Assembly: GCA_001692895.1 (NCBI GenBank) | Contig: KV748235.1 | Location: forward strand, 806,001 to 870,000 | Source: Cenococcum geophilum 1.58 | Taxonomy: Eukaryota; Ascomycota; Dothideomycetes; Gloniales; Gloniaceae | Direction: 5' to 3' | DNA length: 64,000 nucleotides | In this document: in pieces, positions 31,909 through 43,700 of the stretch | Layout: each line of letters opens with the position of its first letter | How positions within the stretch are numbered: the stretch's first letter is position 1 | Notes under the pieces: generated by a model | Seen by the model: the letters and a program-made list of their open reading frames with translations, nothing else | What the model was told of the DNA's origin: nothing | The model's database searches: none | Position numbers and translations under genes: made by a program

Positions 31909-31990
31909 ATAGTAGAGGCTTTTAATATAGAGGCTTTTTATATAGAGGCTTTTTATATAGAGGCTTTTAATATAAAGGCTTTTAGGTTAA
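31909..31990. repeat. Tandem repeat, ~15-bp unit x5
   Basis: Units of TATAGAGGCTTTTTA follow each other directly after the MITE, with single-base variation. The unit resembles the TATAGAGGCT seen near the 12-bp satellite at 4560 and 61320. Confidence 0.75.
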
Positions 31991-32170
31991 ACGCTTTTAA
32001 TATAGCTTTTATAGTTCGTAATTAAAGATCACGTTAGTTACGAATCTAGTATATAGTTAGACTGCAGAGCTTTAATATAAAGACCTCTACTTAAGATCTA
32101 ACGGAGTAGTTAATTATAATTTTAATTAGAAGTATTATATATTAAAAAAATTTGGTTACCTAATAACTAA

Positions 32171-32253
32171 GTTTCCGTAGCGCAGTGGTATTAAAGGCAG
32201 TGGAATTAAAGCAAGTACCCTACCCTAATTTGATACGATACGCGCGCAGGAAA
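32171..32253 (+). other. Degraded tRNA-like sequence (tRNA relic or tRNA-derived SINE head)
   Basis: GTTTCC at 32171 and GGAAA at 32249-32253 could pair as an acceptor stem. TAGCGCAGTGG at 32178-32188 is an exact match to the pol III box A consensus TRGCNNAGNGG. The expected box B position holds AATTTGATACG, which differs from GGTTCGAATCC mostly by transitions. At 83 nt it is tRNA-sized. No functional anticodon arm could be drawn, so it is a relic or SINE head. Confidence 0.4.
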
Positions 32254-32287
32254 AAAAAATATATAGACGCCGAGACCTCCCCTTAAA

Positions 32288-32325
32288 GCCTCCCCTCTGG
32301 GGGGGTGTCCTAGGGGAGGTAGTGT
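32288..32325. other. GC-rich hairpin-capable sequence
   Basis: CCTCCCCT and AGGGGAGG (8 bp) flank a 15-base G-rich loop, in an otherwise AT-rich region. It follows the tRNA-like sequence by about 40 bases and could be part of the same SINE-like unit. Confidence 0.35.
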
Positions 32326-32574
32326 AGGCATAGTAGTAACGTCTCTAACGCGTCGTCCTGGCTACGTTGTTAATTACCTAGCTTAGACGATATAAAGGCT
32401 AATAAGTGCGAATCACATAGGAACCAAAATTGATCTTTTTTTAATATCGTAGAGCTTAATCAGAAATAATTTTTAATGCAAGAACAGACGTTATGCAATA
32501 TATTATTATAGAGCTATAATTTTTTAAAGCTGTAGGAACGGGGTAGTTAATTTAGTTAAGGACAACAATCGCGA

Positions 32575-32680
32575 TTGCCTGGCGATAATGTAATGGCTTA
32601 GCGATAATACAATGGCTCGGTAACAACGCAATGGCTTAGTAACAACGTAATGGCTTAGTAACGATATAATAAGGCTTAGC
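32575..32680. repeat. Tandem repeat, ~19-bp unit x5
   Basis: Units of AATGGCTTAGTAACAACGT in direct order with a few transitions. Not in a coding frame. Confidence 0.75.
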
Positions 32681-32689
32681 ACTAAGTAT

Positions 32690-34910
32690 TAGGAGGAAGG
32701 AGAGGAATAAGAGGACTTTAGGATTGCTCGGCCGTTGTAAGAAAGTAGTAATACTTACGTAGTATTAAGTTTAAAAATCCTATCTTAGGAGCTTAATCGA
32801 CAGCCCATACGTAGAATATTAATAACGTTCAATTTTAAAGACTTAAATTAGTAGATCTTCTAGGAGTACCTATTATAAAAAGCTCTAAGTGCGAGATCTA
32901 GAATATTTAGTGGTGGTATAGGTATAAGGGTGGGTATTAATTCGCGTTCCTAAACGTTGTTATATAACGTGATTTTCTAGTACAAATTGCCGAGGTCATC
33001 TAAAGATAGATTATTCTTAATAGATTAGTTATAAAGGAAGCGGGTAGCGCTAAAGTCTTGCTCTCTTATGATCCAATTAAACACGTAGTGGTGAAATAAA
33101 GAGTGGCGGCCAAATTGTCCATCCTTATACTTAAGTATATGCTTAGCGTACGCAACCAGGGTAACCGTACGGCTTTATAGCGTATTAAAATCGGCCCTAC
33201 CATAAGGAAATAAAGTAGGAAAGGTACCTTACATAATGTAATTAGCTAATCGCTTTAAAAGAGGTGTTTACCGCATAGTAGGAACCTCTAAGCCTGCCTA
33301 TAGGCATTACTAATAATAAACTTCGCGACTTAAAAGGTCCAACTTATTAAGATTAGGCACTAGATCGGGAACTAAAGTATCTAGTACGTTGTTATTAAAT
33401 TCGCTATCTAATATACTATTACTAAGCCTAACAGGCTAAGGATTAATAGTATAAGTAGGATTGCCTATAGGAGCCAAAGTAGCTTATGATCTAGGAGGAA
33501 GGTAAGTCCTTAGGTTACTAAAGTTAGACTCTAAGTCGTTAATATAGGGCAGCTGATCCAATATAGAGCTATTTTTAGGTAAGTTAGTAAGCTAGCTACT
33601 ATATATTTTAACATCGCGATAATCCGGATAATTAATTTTTAGAAAGTAAAGTCACTGCTCTATAGTAGAGCGCCTTATAATATACTACTTATAGAACCGC
33701 TAACTTAGGTATTTACTACCCTCTACTAAAGTAGGCCTTACGATTAGCATACCGAGTTTAGTAGGTAACTGTAGTAGTTGTCTCTAAGTCTTTAGTATGT
33801 TCTAACCAAAGCAGAGACGTGCCCGGTATAGCGATGTTACTAGCTATATATACGCACGACTTACAGATAAACGTGTACGCGCGCTATTAGAAGCTCCTCT
33901 ATAGCGGTAAGTATAAATAAGAAGCTAGGAACAGGCCCTAGATTAAGCTCGTTGCTTTCACCAAATAGAGAGAGAAGTGCTAGATCCTTAAGGCTTCGAC
34001 GTCCTTAATATAGGCTTTGTATATACCTATACTATTACCCTCCGTAGCTAGGCCCATTTAAAACCACCGCTTCTTATAACAACTATATATCTCTATATAT
34101 TTAGCCTATAGCGTACTCCTGAACTTCTTAATTTATTCCCAATTAATAGCTAAAATAAAGCGTAGTATAGCTGGTACCGGAGCTTGCCGTGAAAAAAGTA
34201 GTACTGGTATTAGAGTAGGTATTGGCGCTAAAGTAGGTATTAGAGCTAGTTCTAGCAAGGACGTATTTAGGCTCTCTTAAATACCCCTTCTACTATATAG
34301 AGCTTTATCTATATATAGCGGAGAAGTTGGCGAGTAAGCTTTATCCTGCCAATTAAGAATGCGGTGCCCCTATTATATTGTCCTAATTGCCTTCTACCGC
34401 CAAGCTATTTTAGGGGTATCTTAACTATTCCGGCCGCGAGGTAAGAAGGCATTCTCGGTATTAGTTTTAAATAAAGCGTTTCGCTAGCGCTTTATAGGAT
34501 AAGTCTTAGTAGTAGAACCTAGCTCCACCTAAGCTTTCCGCTTATTTAAATCATATTTAGAGGTATAGAAGAGTAAGCAGAAGTATAATAATATATAGGG
34601 AAAACGCGCCTTTGACTAATACAACTGGCAGAGCTTTAAAAGCTTCTTTAAAGGGCCGTCTTTAATAATATTAAGGCGGGGCATATATATATAACACTTA
34701 CTGCATTTAATTATAATAGGTTCCGCTACGTTTATAACGTATATAGTAGTGTTAATAGAAATATCAATAAAAAGGAACGGTGTAATATTAAAATATTTTA
34801 AGGTTCGTTATATGGATTCTACTATAACTTACCGCGCGTAAGTTTTTTTAAGCTAATTAGAATCTTTAGCAAAGTTTAAAAATCTAAAGACTACTTATAA
34901 ACTTAGGTTA
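32690..34910 (-). pseudogene. Helitron Rep protein N-terminal remnant (DUF6570 and Helitron_like_N regions)
   Basis: In minus-strand order the remnant starts near 34910-34600 with paired Cys positions (IIKCSKCYIYMP ... KLCQLYQSKARF), the zinc-finger-like head of fungal Helitron proteins. Around 33750-33950 comes RAYTFICKSCVYI with a TKDLETTTTVTY block, matching the RVH-F-V-QIRG and W-LPLLP region of DUF6570. At 33050-33240 it reads FPYGRADFNTL, TVTLVAYAKHILKYKDGQFG and RHSLFHHYVFNWI, a clear Helitron_like_N domain. The HUH nuclease and PIF1 helicase that should follow below 32690 are absent. Stops at Gln/Trp codons show RIP. Confidence 0.75.
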
Positions 34911-34949
34911 ATAACTAATGTATAGGAAGTATAACCGTAGGGTTAGGCT

Positions 34950-35990
34950 AGTAGACCTCTCTTATTAAATACGAAATTGCTATATATACTAGGCACACTA
35001 CCTAGTTCTTTAAGCGGCAAGTTAGTAGACTTTGTTATTAAGCACAAAATTACCGCACATTACCTAGCATATCGCTTAGTTCCTTAAGCGGCAAGCTAGC
35101 AGACTTCTATTACTAAGCGAGAGATTGCCGTATATTGCCTGGTATATTACCTAGTTCCTTAAGCGGTAAGCTAGTAAACTTCCATTACTAAGCGCGAGAT
35201 TACCGCATATTGCCTAGCACATCGCCTAGTTCCTTAAGTGGTAAGCTAGTAGACTTCTATTACTAAGTGAAAAATTGCCGTATATTGCCTAGCATATTAC
35301 CTAGTTCCTTAAGCGGTAAGCTAGTAGACTTCTATTACTAAGCGAGAGATTGCTATATATTGCCTAGTATATTGCCTAGTTCCTTAAGCGGCAAGCTAGC
35401 AGACTTCTATTACTAAGCGTGAGATTGCTATATATTGCCTAGTATATCGCCTAGTTCCTTAAGCGGCAAGCCAGCAAACTTCTATTACTAAGCAAGAGAT
35501 TGCCGTATATTGCCTAGTATATTGCCTAGTTCCTTAAGCAGTAAGCTAGCAGACTTCTATTACTAAGCGCGAAATTACCGTATATTGCCTAGCATATCGC
35601 CTAGTTCCTTAAGCGGTAAGCTAGCAGACTTCTATTACTAAGCATGAAATTACCGTATATTACTAGGCACATTGCCTAATTCTTTAAATTGCAAGCTGGC
35701 AGGCGTTGCCTATTAGTAGAGTATTCCGATATATTAGTTTATATATTGCCTAGTTCCTCTATTATAAGCTAGCAGACTTATTATATATTGCCTAGTGTAT
35801 TACTTAAGTCCTTAAATAGCAAACTAGCAGGTGTCGCTTATTAATAGAACATTATAATATATCTAGTCGCTTATTACCTGGTTCCTATATAGTAAGCTAG
35901 TAGGCGTCGCTTATTAACAAAGTACTATAATATATTAGCTCGCATATTGCCCGGTTCCTTAAATAGCAAAATAGTAAACTTTTCTTATTA
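34950..35990 (-). repeat. 75-bp tandem array A (25-residue protein repeat), downstream of SNF2 copy A
   Basis: About ten regular units centred on GTTCCTTAAGCGGCAAGCTA with a 75-bp period, then several more divergent, slightly shorter units toward 36000. Seventy-five is a multiple of three. On the minus strand a unit reads SLLACRLRNWAMCQAIYGN plus LALSNR. The array lies in the direction of translation after the helicase motifs. Confidence 0.85.
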
Positions 35991-38900
35991 ATGAAATAAT
36001 TGTGGTATATTGCCGATATACCGCCCTATTCTATAAAAAATAATCCAGTATATACCTTCTATTAACCGTAAGACTATAGCACATCGCTAAGAACATTACT
36101 TATTCTACTAAAAAAAACCCTAGTATATTCCTTTTATTAGCTATAAGACTGCGGTATACTACCTACTATATTACCTAATTCTTAAAACAATAGCCTAGTA
36201 TACTTCTTCCACCTAATAAGACTTTACGGTAAATTGCTTAGTATATTGCCCGATTCTGCGCTAAATATATTAGAAATACTTCGCTACTACAATCTAGAAC
36301 ATTTCTATTAGCAGCTCCTTTAAACTTCCCGGCTTATTTGTATCTACATCCAGTATCTTATCCGTGGCGGCCTTTTTAAACTTATACTTATTTAGAATTT
36401 TAACCTTAATATGGGAAGCCGTGTTATACAAAATATATGCTTTTATAAGAGGATTTTCTTAGCTAATTCGGTAGATGCGGTATATAAATTATTGCTATTT
36501 GCTAAAGGACGGATTAAGTTCTATAAGCACAATAAAATATACCTTATTAAGGGTAATACCCTCTATAATAGCCTTTAGAGATAATAAAAGAATCTATAGT
36601 CCGTTTGGCTGCTTCCACAAGTTATAAATTATACTATTCTTTTTCTTTAGTAGTGTTCCTCTAGGGAGATATACAACGGTATCCTCGCCATATTTAGCAA
36701 CTAAGGCCTAAAAAAAGTATTAGCTTAGAGTTCTAGTTAAGTATACTGCTGTTAAGAGGTAAAAATATTAAGTGTTTTATTACTTACTGCCATATATACC
36801 GCTCTAATAGTTAAGAAATTAGTGCCAATAACAACCTTACTATAATACCCCCCGACGTTTTTTAATTATATAATTTCTTTATAGATAACTAAAAGCGCCT
36901 TAAACTTTATATCGCCGTAAAGAATTTCCTCCTTATTCTTATCTAAGGTGCTTCTAATAAGAGACTTAATTAATTTTACGTGAAATTTCGCTTATATATT
37001 AATTTTGTTATTATCTAGCAGATCCTTATTATATCTATCCTTCTATAAAAGCAACCCGGGCGTTATTGCTGCAACACAGCACGTAAAGTAGGTGCTTAAG
37101 GAGGTGCTAGCTATTTATACTAGTTGTTTCCCCTTAGGAGAACCGTCTTCTTTCTATTTAAACATTTTCTGTTAGAATGCCTCTTCTATTTCTAATACCA
37201 TTGCACCTTCCATGCCCTATAGTAATTTAATTTCTTTAGTTCTATACTTATAGTTTAGGTAGCAAGTTTAAAGCTCGCCTAAAATAACTTTTAATTTTTT
37301 TCCGTTAAAGCCAATAGTATTTAAGGTACGGCGAATTTTAAAGTTTATAAGTATTTCTCTACCGACTTAAACCAACTCTTTATATGCCGTAGACTATAAA
37401 ACCCCTTTAGGGTTGCTCTTTCCTTGTTTTAAAAAGTCACTCTATAGCTTCGCCATTTTTTTAATTTTAACGGACGTGTATTTTTTAAGAATGCTATTGC
37501 CTTAAGCGGTTGCCTAATCTAGATCTGTGAGGCCACTTATAATAAACCAACACATATCTACGACACTATTCTCTATTAGAGTCCCTAATATAGCCTAGGC
37601 AAAGAATCTAAGGTGCCTTGGTATAGTACTTTTATAGTAATAAAGAAATTGGTTAACTATAGTCTCTTTATTCTTTTTATTATAAAACTTATCCTATAAA
37701 ACCCTACTAAAAAACGTGGTCTTAACTAACTGCTAATCTTTTTTTTCTCGCCTACCGCTAGATAAGAAGCGATGGACTCTTCTAGTAATTATAAAGTTGT
37801 TAAGAACACGCTGTTTTAGGCATTTAGATATTATAATTATAACAAATCTTACTACTAAGGCAGCCGGGGTACTAACTAAAGGATTACCCTTTCTAAGTAG
37901 TAGGATACTATCGGAGAACTAAGGGCAAGAAGTCTTTACTTTATCTATAAGAGTTTAATTAGTATTTAAAGTATTATAGGCGGTCTAGTCTCCCAACATT
38001 TCTATTTCTAGCCACTTATTTAAAGTCGGTCGCTCTATACCCGGAGAAACATCCGCCGTTAAATAGTATATTACAACTCTTAGCGGTGCCTATACTTACG
38101 TTATAAGTAGTAAGTCTTTAAACAATAAGATATAATTATCTCTCTAGGTAGTAATAATATATAGAACTACAATTACTAGGCTAGCACTATACTGTTTGCG
38201 CATTATAGATATAGCATTGCAATTTACGCACGAGTATAGTAGAGGCACTTTATCCTAGCTAGGACACTTAGCGTTATTAGCCTAGTAGTCCTCCGGTAAA
38301 TATTAAATAGCATTTCTAGCCGCTTAATTAGTAGCCACTTCGTCCAGGTTTATAGTATGGTAGTAATTAAGGACAATAGTTAAGTATGCGGTTATTATTT
38401 TGCCAGTCCCCATACCGTCTACAAGAACCCTACTATTTAGCTCTATACATTCCTAGTAGAATATCTTAGATACACTATGCAGCTAATACGGGAACGCCCT
38501 AAACTTTGGATTTAGACCCTATTTACGGGGAACGGGGACCATATTATTCCCTAGGAGGGCCCCCTTAAAAACCCCCTATAGCTTAGCTAAGCGTTTATAC
38601 ATCCACTGCTCTATTCTCTTAACCTTACCGCCTACTTTTGCTGTAGCGGCTTCTTAAAATCTAAAAAAAGCTAATATTAGTCTAATTTAAGATATACTCC
38701 ATATGCTTATATACCCATACCTTTACTTAATACGGTTAGCAGCCTCTACCTCCCTATTAGCTTCGTTTATTATATCTTTAAGGGCCTCTTCTTCTAGGTT
38801 GTTATCTTTTGCAGAAACCTGTATTATATTACCAGTTAGATTATCTACGGTTATACTCTATAGTTAAGCTAGTTTAGGATCTAGAGCGGTTGCGCTTTAG

Positions 38901-40400
38901 GGGATATTATAGTTGTCTTTATTCTCCTTTATACTATCAGGCCCCCCTATAGGCTAGGTAGCTAGACCGCCGCGGCCGTCCTTAATAGCTTACCGCAATC
39001 TACCTTTAGATACCCTAGTAGGTTACTCCCTTTTATAACTACGTTTCTTTAGGCTTAATAGACTTAGAATGCTGCTATACGCTAATAAGGTTAATAAAGC
39101 ATCGCTCCTACTTTCGCCGTCCTTATTAATGAACTCATTATCTAAGTACTCTAAGTGCTTGCGGGTCTGCTTAGATATAGTCTTCCACCGTTTCTTATAT
39201 GCGGGCTTACTACGCAAAGACTGGCGAATTTAGGTATTGGCGGTGCTGGGAGGGTTTATGCTCTACTTTCGCAGTACTTAGTGCGGTATTTCTATAATTA
39301 AATGCTTAGCTGCAATTATTAGTATATAGATAGCCAGATGTTATCTAAAGAACTTACAGTTAGTAGTCTTAAGTAGAAATTCTACTTTGCTTCTGTAGTA
39401 TAGCATATATTACTAAAATGCGGCTTATAATACTCCTTGCCGGGCAATGCGAGCTTCCTCTTTAGATTTAATGTCGAGCTATATAATTTGACCTTTATTT
39501 AAGTTAAAGCCTACTAATGCTATAACCTCTTAAAATAGCGAGAAACGGATTTCTTTAACTGTCGGAGTTTCTATATTAGCTTTTATAATGTCATAAATTA
39601 TATAAAGCTCTATAGTGTCTTAGGCGGTTAAGTTAATCTATTAAAATTAGAAGGTTATATTTTTAAGCAAAAGCGGCTTGCCTAATAGTGTAGGACCTAG
39701 TGATTCTAAGATTTTCTTAGGAGCAAATATAGGTGCTAGCGTTACTATGGGTTCCAATTAGGTGGGAGTCTAACTTCTAGGTTTAAACTTTGCCCTTTTT
39801 TGCCGTTTTATAGCATTAGTTCTTTAGGATGTTATTAAAGTAATAATGGCATCCTTAGACTAACTATCTGAAACACCTTCTACCTTAGGTAAGCTGCTAA
39901 GAATCTTTTTAACACACTTATCGCGTAGTAGTTTATCTCTAGTAGTACGAAATATAACTTTCTTAAGCCTGGCCTTTATCATACTATTTAAGACTATATT
40001 CTTAATTTCCTTAAGGCGACGAGTATTAATATCCCATCCCTTTATAATATCTAAGTCCTTTATAGTAACGCATGAAGATACTAAGATAGAATAAAGGAGT
40101 AGAGCGTTGCTATATAAGAGCGGAAGAATCTAGTTAGTGTTTAGTGAAGGTGTAAGTCTAAAGTAGGTAGGGAAGACAAACTAATTATAAGAGTTAATTA
40201 ACTGGGTAGATTACCGCAGTTTTGGGGAGTAAGTTACAGCTTAAAGCAGTAATTAGTGGTTAAACTAATTAATTAACTAATTAATGTCGCGTAGAGGTGC
40301 CGTATAAGAGTTAGTTAAGGTAGTAAAGGTAAAGAGTATGAGGCAAAGTAATAGTAAAGTTAGGAAGATTGCCGCCATCTAATACTTATTGATGGTAAGG
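35990..40400 (-). pseudogene. SNF2-family helicase remnant, copy A
   Basis: Minus-strand Walker A is VLVDGMGTGKI at about 38400-38428, preceded by NPKFRAFPYQL (Q-motif-like position). A CVNCNA pair follows about 60 residues later. Toward the C-terminus, 36530-36590 reads ILLLSLKAIIEGITL and 36456-36490 reads FIYRIYRIS, clear motifs V and VI of SNF2 helicases (usual forms LLSLKAGGEGLNLT and QAIDRIYRIGQ). The N-terminal 500-600 residues (38650-40400) are unrecognised; a stretch SKQTRKHLEYLDNEFI lies at 39023-39217. It is followed by the 25-residue repeat array. Many Gln/Trp codons are stops, so it is inactive. SNF2 proteins are ATP-dependent DNA translocases; the role of this one is unknown. 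Confidence 0.8.
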
Positions 40401-42850
40401 TAAATTAAGAAGTTCTGGTAAATATGTAAAATGCTAAGTCTAGCGGCATTTTATAGTAGATTGCCTTAGGTAATATAAGTCTTATATAGTTATAATCTTT
40501 AGGATTTAAGAACTAAACCAACTTATTAGTTTATTAAACTTTATAAATCCTGCCTAGACTACTAATATAAAAAGGTAATAACTTAGCTAAGTATAAAATA
40601 CACGCATTGTTTTTAATTATTTTATAATAGGAGACTAGGTATAGCTAATTAAGCCTTTATTATAGCCTCCTTTAAGCCCTCCTCTACCGCCCTTAATCGA
40701 TCCTCTATATTAAACAGCCGCTGGTTAAACAGTTTAACCGCTTATAACACTTAATACACCTTATTTAGCATACAGTACGTCCTCCCTTATAACCTTAAGC
40801 TGATCCTTTACCAAAAGCTCTTAAAATATTACCTTTCTCTAATTTATATTATTATGCGCTCCAGTTAGTTACGAATATAGTTTTATAACCTTAAAGATAG
40901 TCCTACTTTATTACTTAGGCATCCCGGATTAGATTGGCGATAGATATATTTTAAGCCTTTTTAGCTTTTTAAAGTTCCTTAATTTCCGTCTTTAAACTCT
41001 TAATATTCTGGCGATTAGCGGCTAACGCAGTCTATAAAGCATTCTACCCCTCCTTTATACTACTAATTGTCTGACTTGCAATATTAGAGAGGTCCCTCTT
41101 TTATAGTCTTCTAGTTTTTATAACAGCCATCTCCGCAGCACTGTTTTTATTTAACTTAGTTCTCTCTAAACTATATACGGCGGCATTTCTAGCGACTAAT
41201 AGGATAGAATAGGTTAGCGGAGGCTTTTTAATAGGTAGCTAGGCTATTTTTATAGCTTTAGCTACCTTACCATTCTTCTCCTACTTAATTAGAAATCCTT
41301 TAATATCCTTTTAGCAACTATCTGCCGCCTTCTTCTTTTACGGCTTTAGACCTAGCTTAGTAGTCCCATCTCTGTTCTTTAGTAACGCCTTTTTAATATA
41401 GGGACGCTTAGTGCGCTTAGCTGGGGTAGCTACATACCCAGGGTTTTTATTTATCTATAATAACCGATCAGTATAAGATATTTATAACTCCTTACTAGCA
41501 TATATACTATTGCGACGTTTACTTTAAAAATAGGTTAAGTTAAGGGGAAATTGGTTCTAATGTAGAGAGTAGGTAATAAATAGATGGATAGTGTTAGGTA
41601 GTAAAATCTAAGAGGGAAGCTTATCCTTATTAACGTTAAGAACGCGTATAAAGCGGATAGGTAGTAGTAATTTAGGCGAGGACTCTAATAGAGGATTTTC
41701 CTATATAATCGGCAGCTGGTTAATAGAGGAAGGGTAGAAACCTATAGTTATAATATTATATATTACGACTTTTTGCCTAACTTCCTCAAATATATCTATA
41801 TATATAGGTAGTAGCCTTCTACAGCATTTCATCGGCATCGCAATATTAACGCGTTTTAGTAAGGCTTACTAATAAAATCACGCTAGCTAGGGTGCCCGCA
41901 GTATGCTAACCTAGGTAGGAGCACCTAAAGCGCCTAATATAAAAAGTCTCTTTTACTAAACAAAGGGATATAGAGCTTAAAGCTCCTTATTTGAACCTAA
42001 AGGGACTATTTGGTTGCAAATCGCCTCTATTATAACTGTTTAATCTATACGCCTTTTAGTGTTACCCGTTTTATAATTAGTAGCGGCTACTATAGCTTAT
42101 TTAAATCTATAATGGAGTTAATTATTTAGTAAGGCTCCAGAATAAAGCTCTAGATTTAACTTTATATATTAATACGTGATTAACTAACGTCGGTAAGCGA
42201 TTTAAATAAGCCCCTCTCTGCCACTAGGCCTCTATTACAACTCCCTACTTTAGTATAGTAATAAAGTCCTCCTTGGCTAACATCCTCTCTGTAATCAGCG
42301 TTTCCTATATCTTTGCCTACCTCCCGTATAAGCCCCCCCCCGGAAATAGGCTTATCGCGATCACGAAGGTTAAGATAATAACATTATATAAGGTATGTAA
42401 ATGTAACTACAGTATCGCGATCGGGGTATGTAGAGTCGCTATATTACAAAAAGTCGTCACTTTAGCGCGTATATAAGAGCTCTAGATTAAAATAGAATAT
42501 AAAATAGGAGCTTAAAGCTATATATTAAAATAGTGCCAAGAACCTTATTTTAACTACTATAATCTAGAACAAGCCGTGTACTGGTATAAAGAGAATAGCA
42601 GTAGAATAAGCGGGTGTTCTAGATTCTATAGCTAATACGCCCCTTAATAAATACTAAGTCAGTAGCAGAGCTCTAGGAGTTACTAATTGGCCTTATATTA
42701 AGCACGAAGTTATAAGTAATCTATTCTTCCTTAGCCGCATTTTAAATTAGGTATAGATCTAGAGCTCTAAAAGCTATATTAACTTTACATTTACTCCGCT
42801 CTACTAATTAAATGGTTAGATCTAAAGTCTATATTAATTCTAACTCTAGC
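40400..42850 (-). other. Coding-like minus-strand remnant upstream of SNF2 copy A, unrecognised
   Basis: From about 42000 down to 40650 the minus strand gives a long decayed frame: FEEVRQKVVIYNIITIGFYP, NKNPGYVATPAKRTKRPYIK with KKALLKNRDGTTKLGLKP, then an Ala/Lys/Glu-rich coiled-coil-like part (SLKTEIKELKAKKA region near 40960). The basic Pro/Lys-rich block could bind DNA. No family recognised. It might be the N-terminal part of, or a partner gene to, the SNF2 protein. 42273-42476 on the plus strand is probably a chance frame. Confidence 0.4.
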
Positions 42851-42879
42851 TAGGAGCTCTAATCTAAATAAGATTACTA

Positions 42880-43700
42880 CCTTAAAGAGCAAGCTAGTAG
42901 CTTCAATTACTAAGCGCGAAATTGCCGTATATTGCCTAGTATACGCCCAGTTCCTTAAGCGGCAAGCCAGCAGACTTCTATCACTAAGCGAGAGATTGCC
43001 GTATATTGCCTGGCATATTACCTAGTTCCTTAAGCGGCAAGCCAGCAGACTTCCATTACTAAGCGCGAGATTGCCGTATATTACCCAGTATATCGCCTAG
43101 TTCCTTAAGCGGCAAGCTAGCAGACTTCTATTACTGAGCGAGAGATTGCCGTATATTGCCTGGCACATTGCCCAGTTCCTTAAGCGGCAAGCTAGTAGAC
43201 TTCTATTACTGAGCGCGAAATTGCCGCACATTGCCTGGCATACCGCCCAGTTCCTTAAGCGGTAAGCTAGCAGACTTCCATCACTAAGTATAAAGTTGCC
43301 GTATATTACTAGGCACATTGCCCAATTCTTTAAATTGCAAGCTAGCAGGCGTTGCCTATTAGTAGAGTATTCCGACATATTAGCTTACATATTGCCTAGT
43401 TTCTATGTCATAAGCTAGTAGACTTGCTATATTAATAGAGTACCACAATACATTGCCTGGCGCATTACTTAGGTCCTTAAATAGCAAGCTAGTAGGCGTC
43501 TTTTATTAATAAAGCACTGCGATATATCCGATCGTGCGTTGCCCGGTTCCTATATTATAAGCTAATAAGCTCCTCTTATAAGCAGAGTATTCTAAATATT
43601 GGCTCGTATATTACCTGGTTCCCACGTTATAAGCTAGCGGCTTCTTTTATTAACGGAGCACTGTAATATATCACTTGCGCATTACCCTCCTTAAATAGTA
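42880..43700 (-). repeat. 75-bp tandem array B (25-residue protein repeat), downstream of SNF2 copy B
   Basis: Same 75-bp unit as array A, six regular copies then divergent ones. Here 93 codons (complement 43097-43378) remain open, showing repeats such as NWAMCQAIYGNLSLSNRS. The open stretch is part of a protein repeat, not a stand-alone gene. Confidence 0.85.

Noticed and set aside
34560-34760. Paired Cys residues considered as a stand-alone zinc-finger gene
   Set aside because: They lie in the same decayed frame direction as the Helitron N-terminal domain and match the usual head of such proteins.
34950-35990. Regularly spaced repeats considered as a CRISPR array
   Set aside because: Units of 75 bp are contiguous with no unique spacers, in a eukaryotic repeat context, and in frame with a protein.
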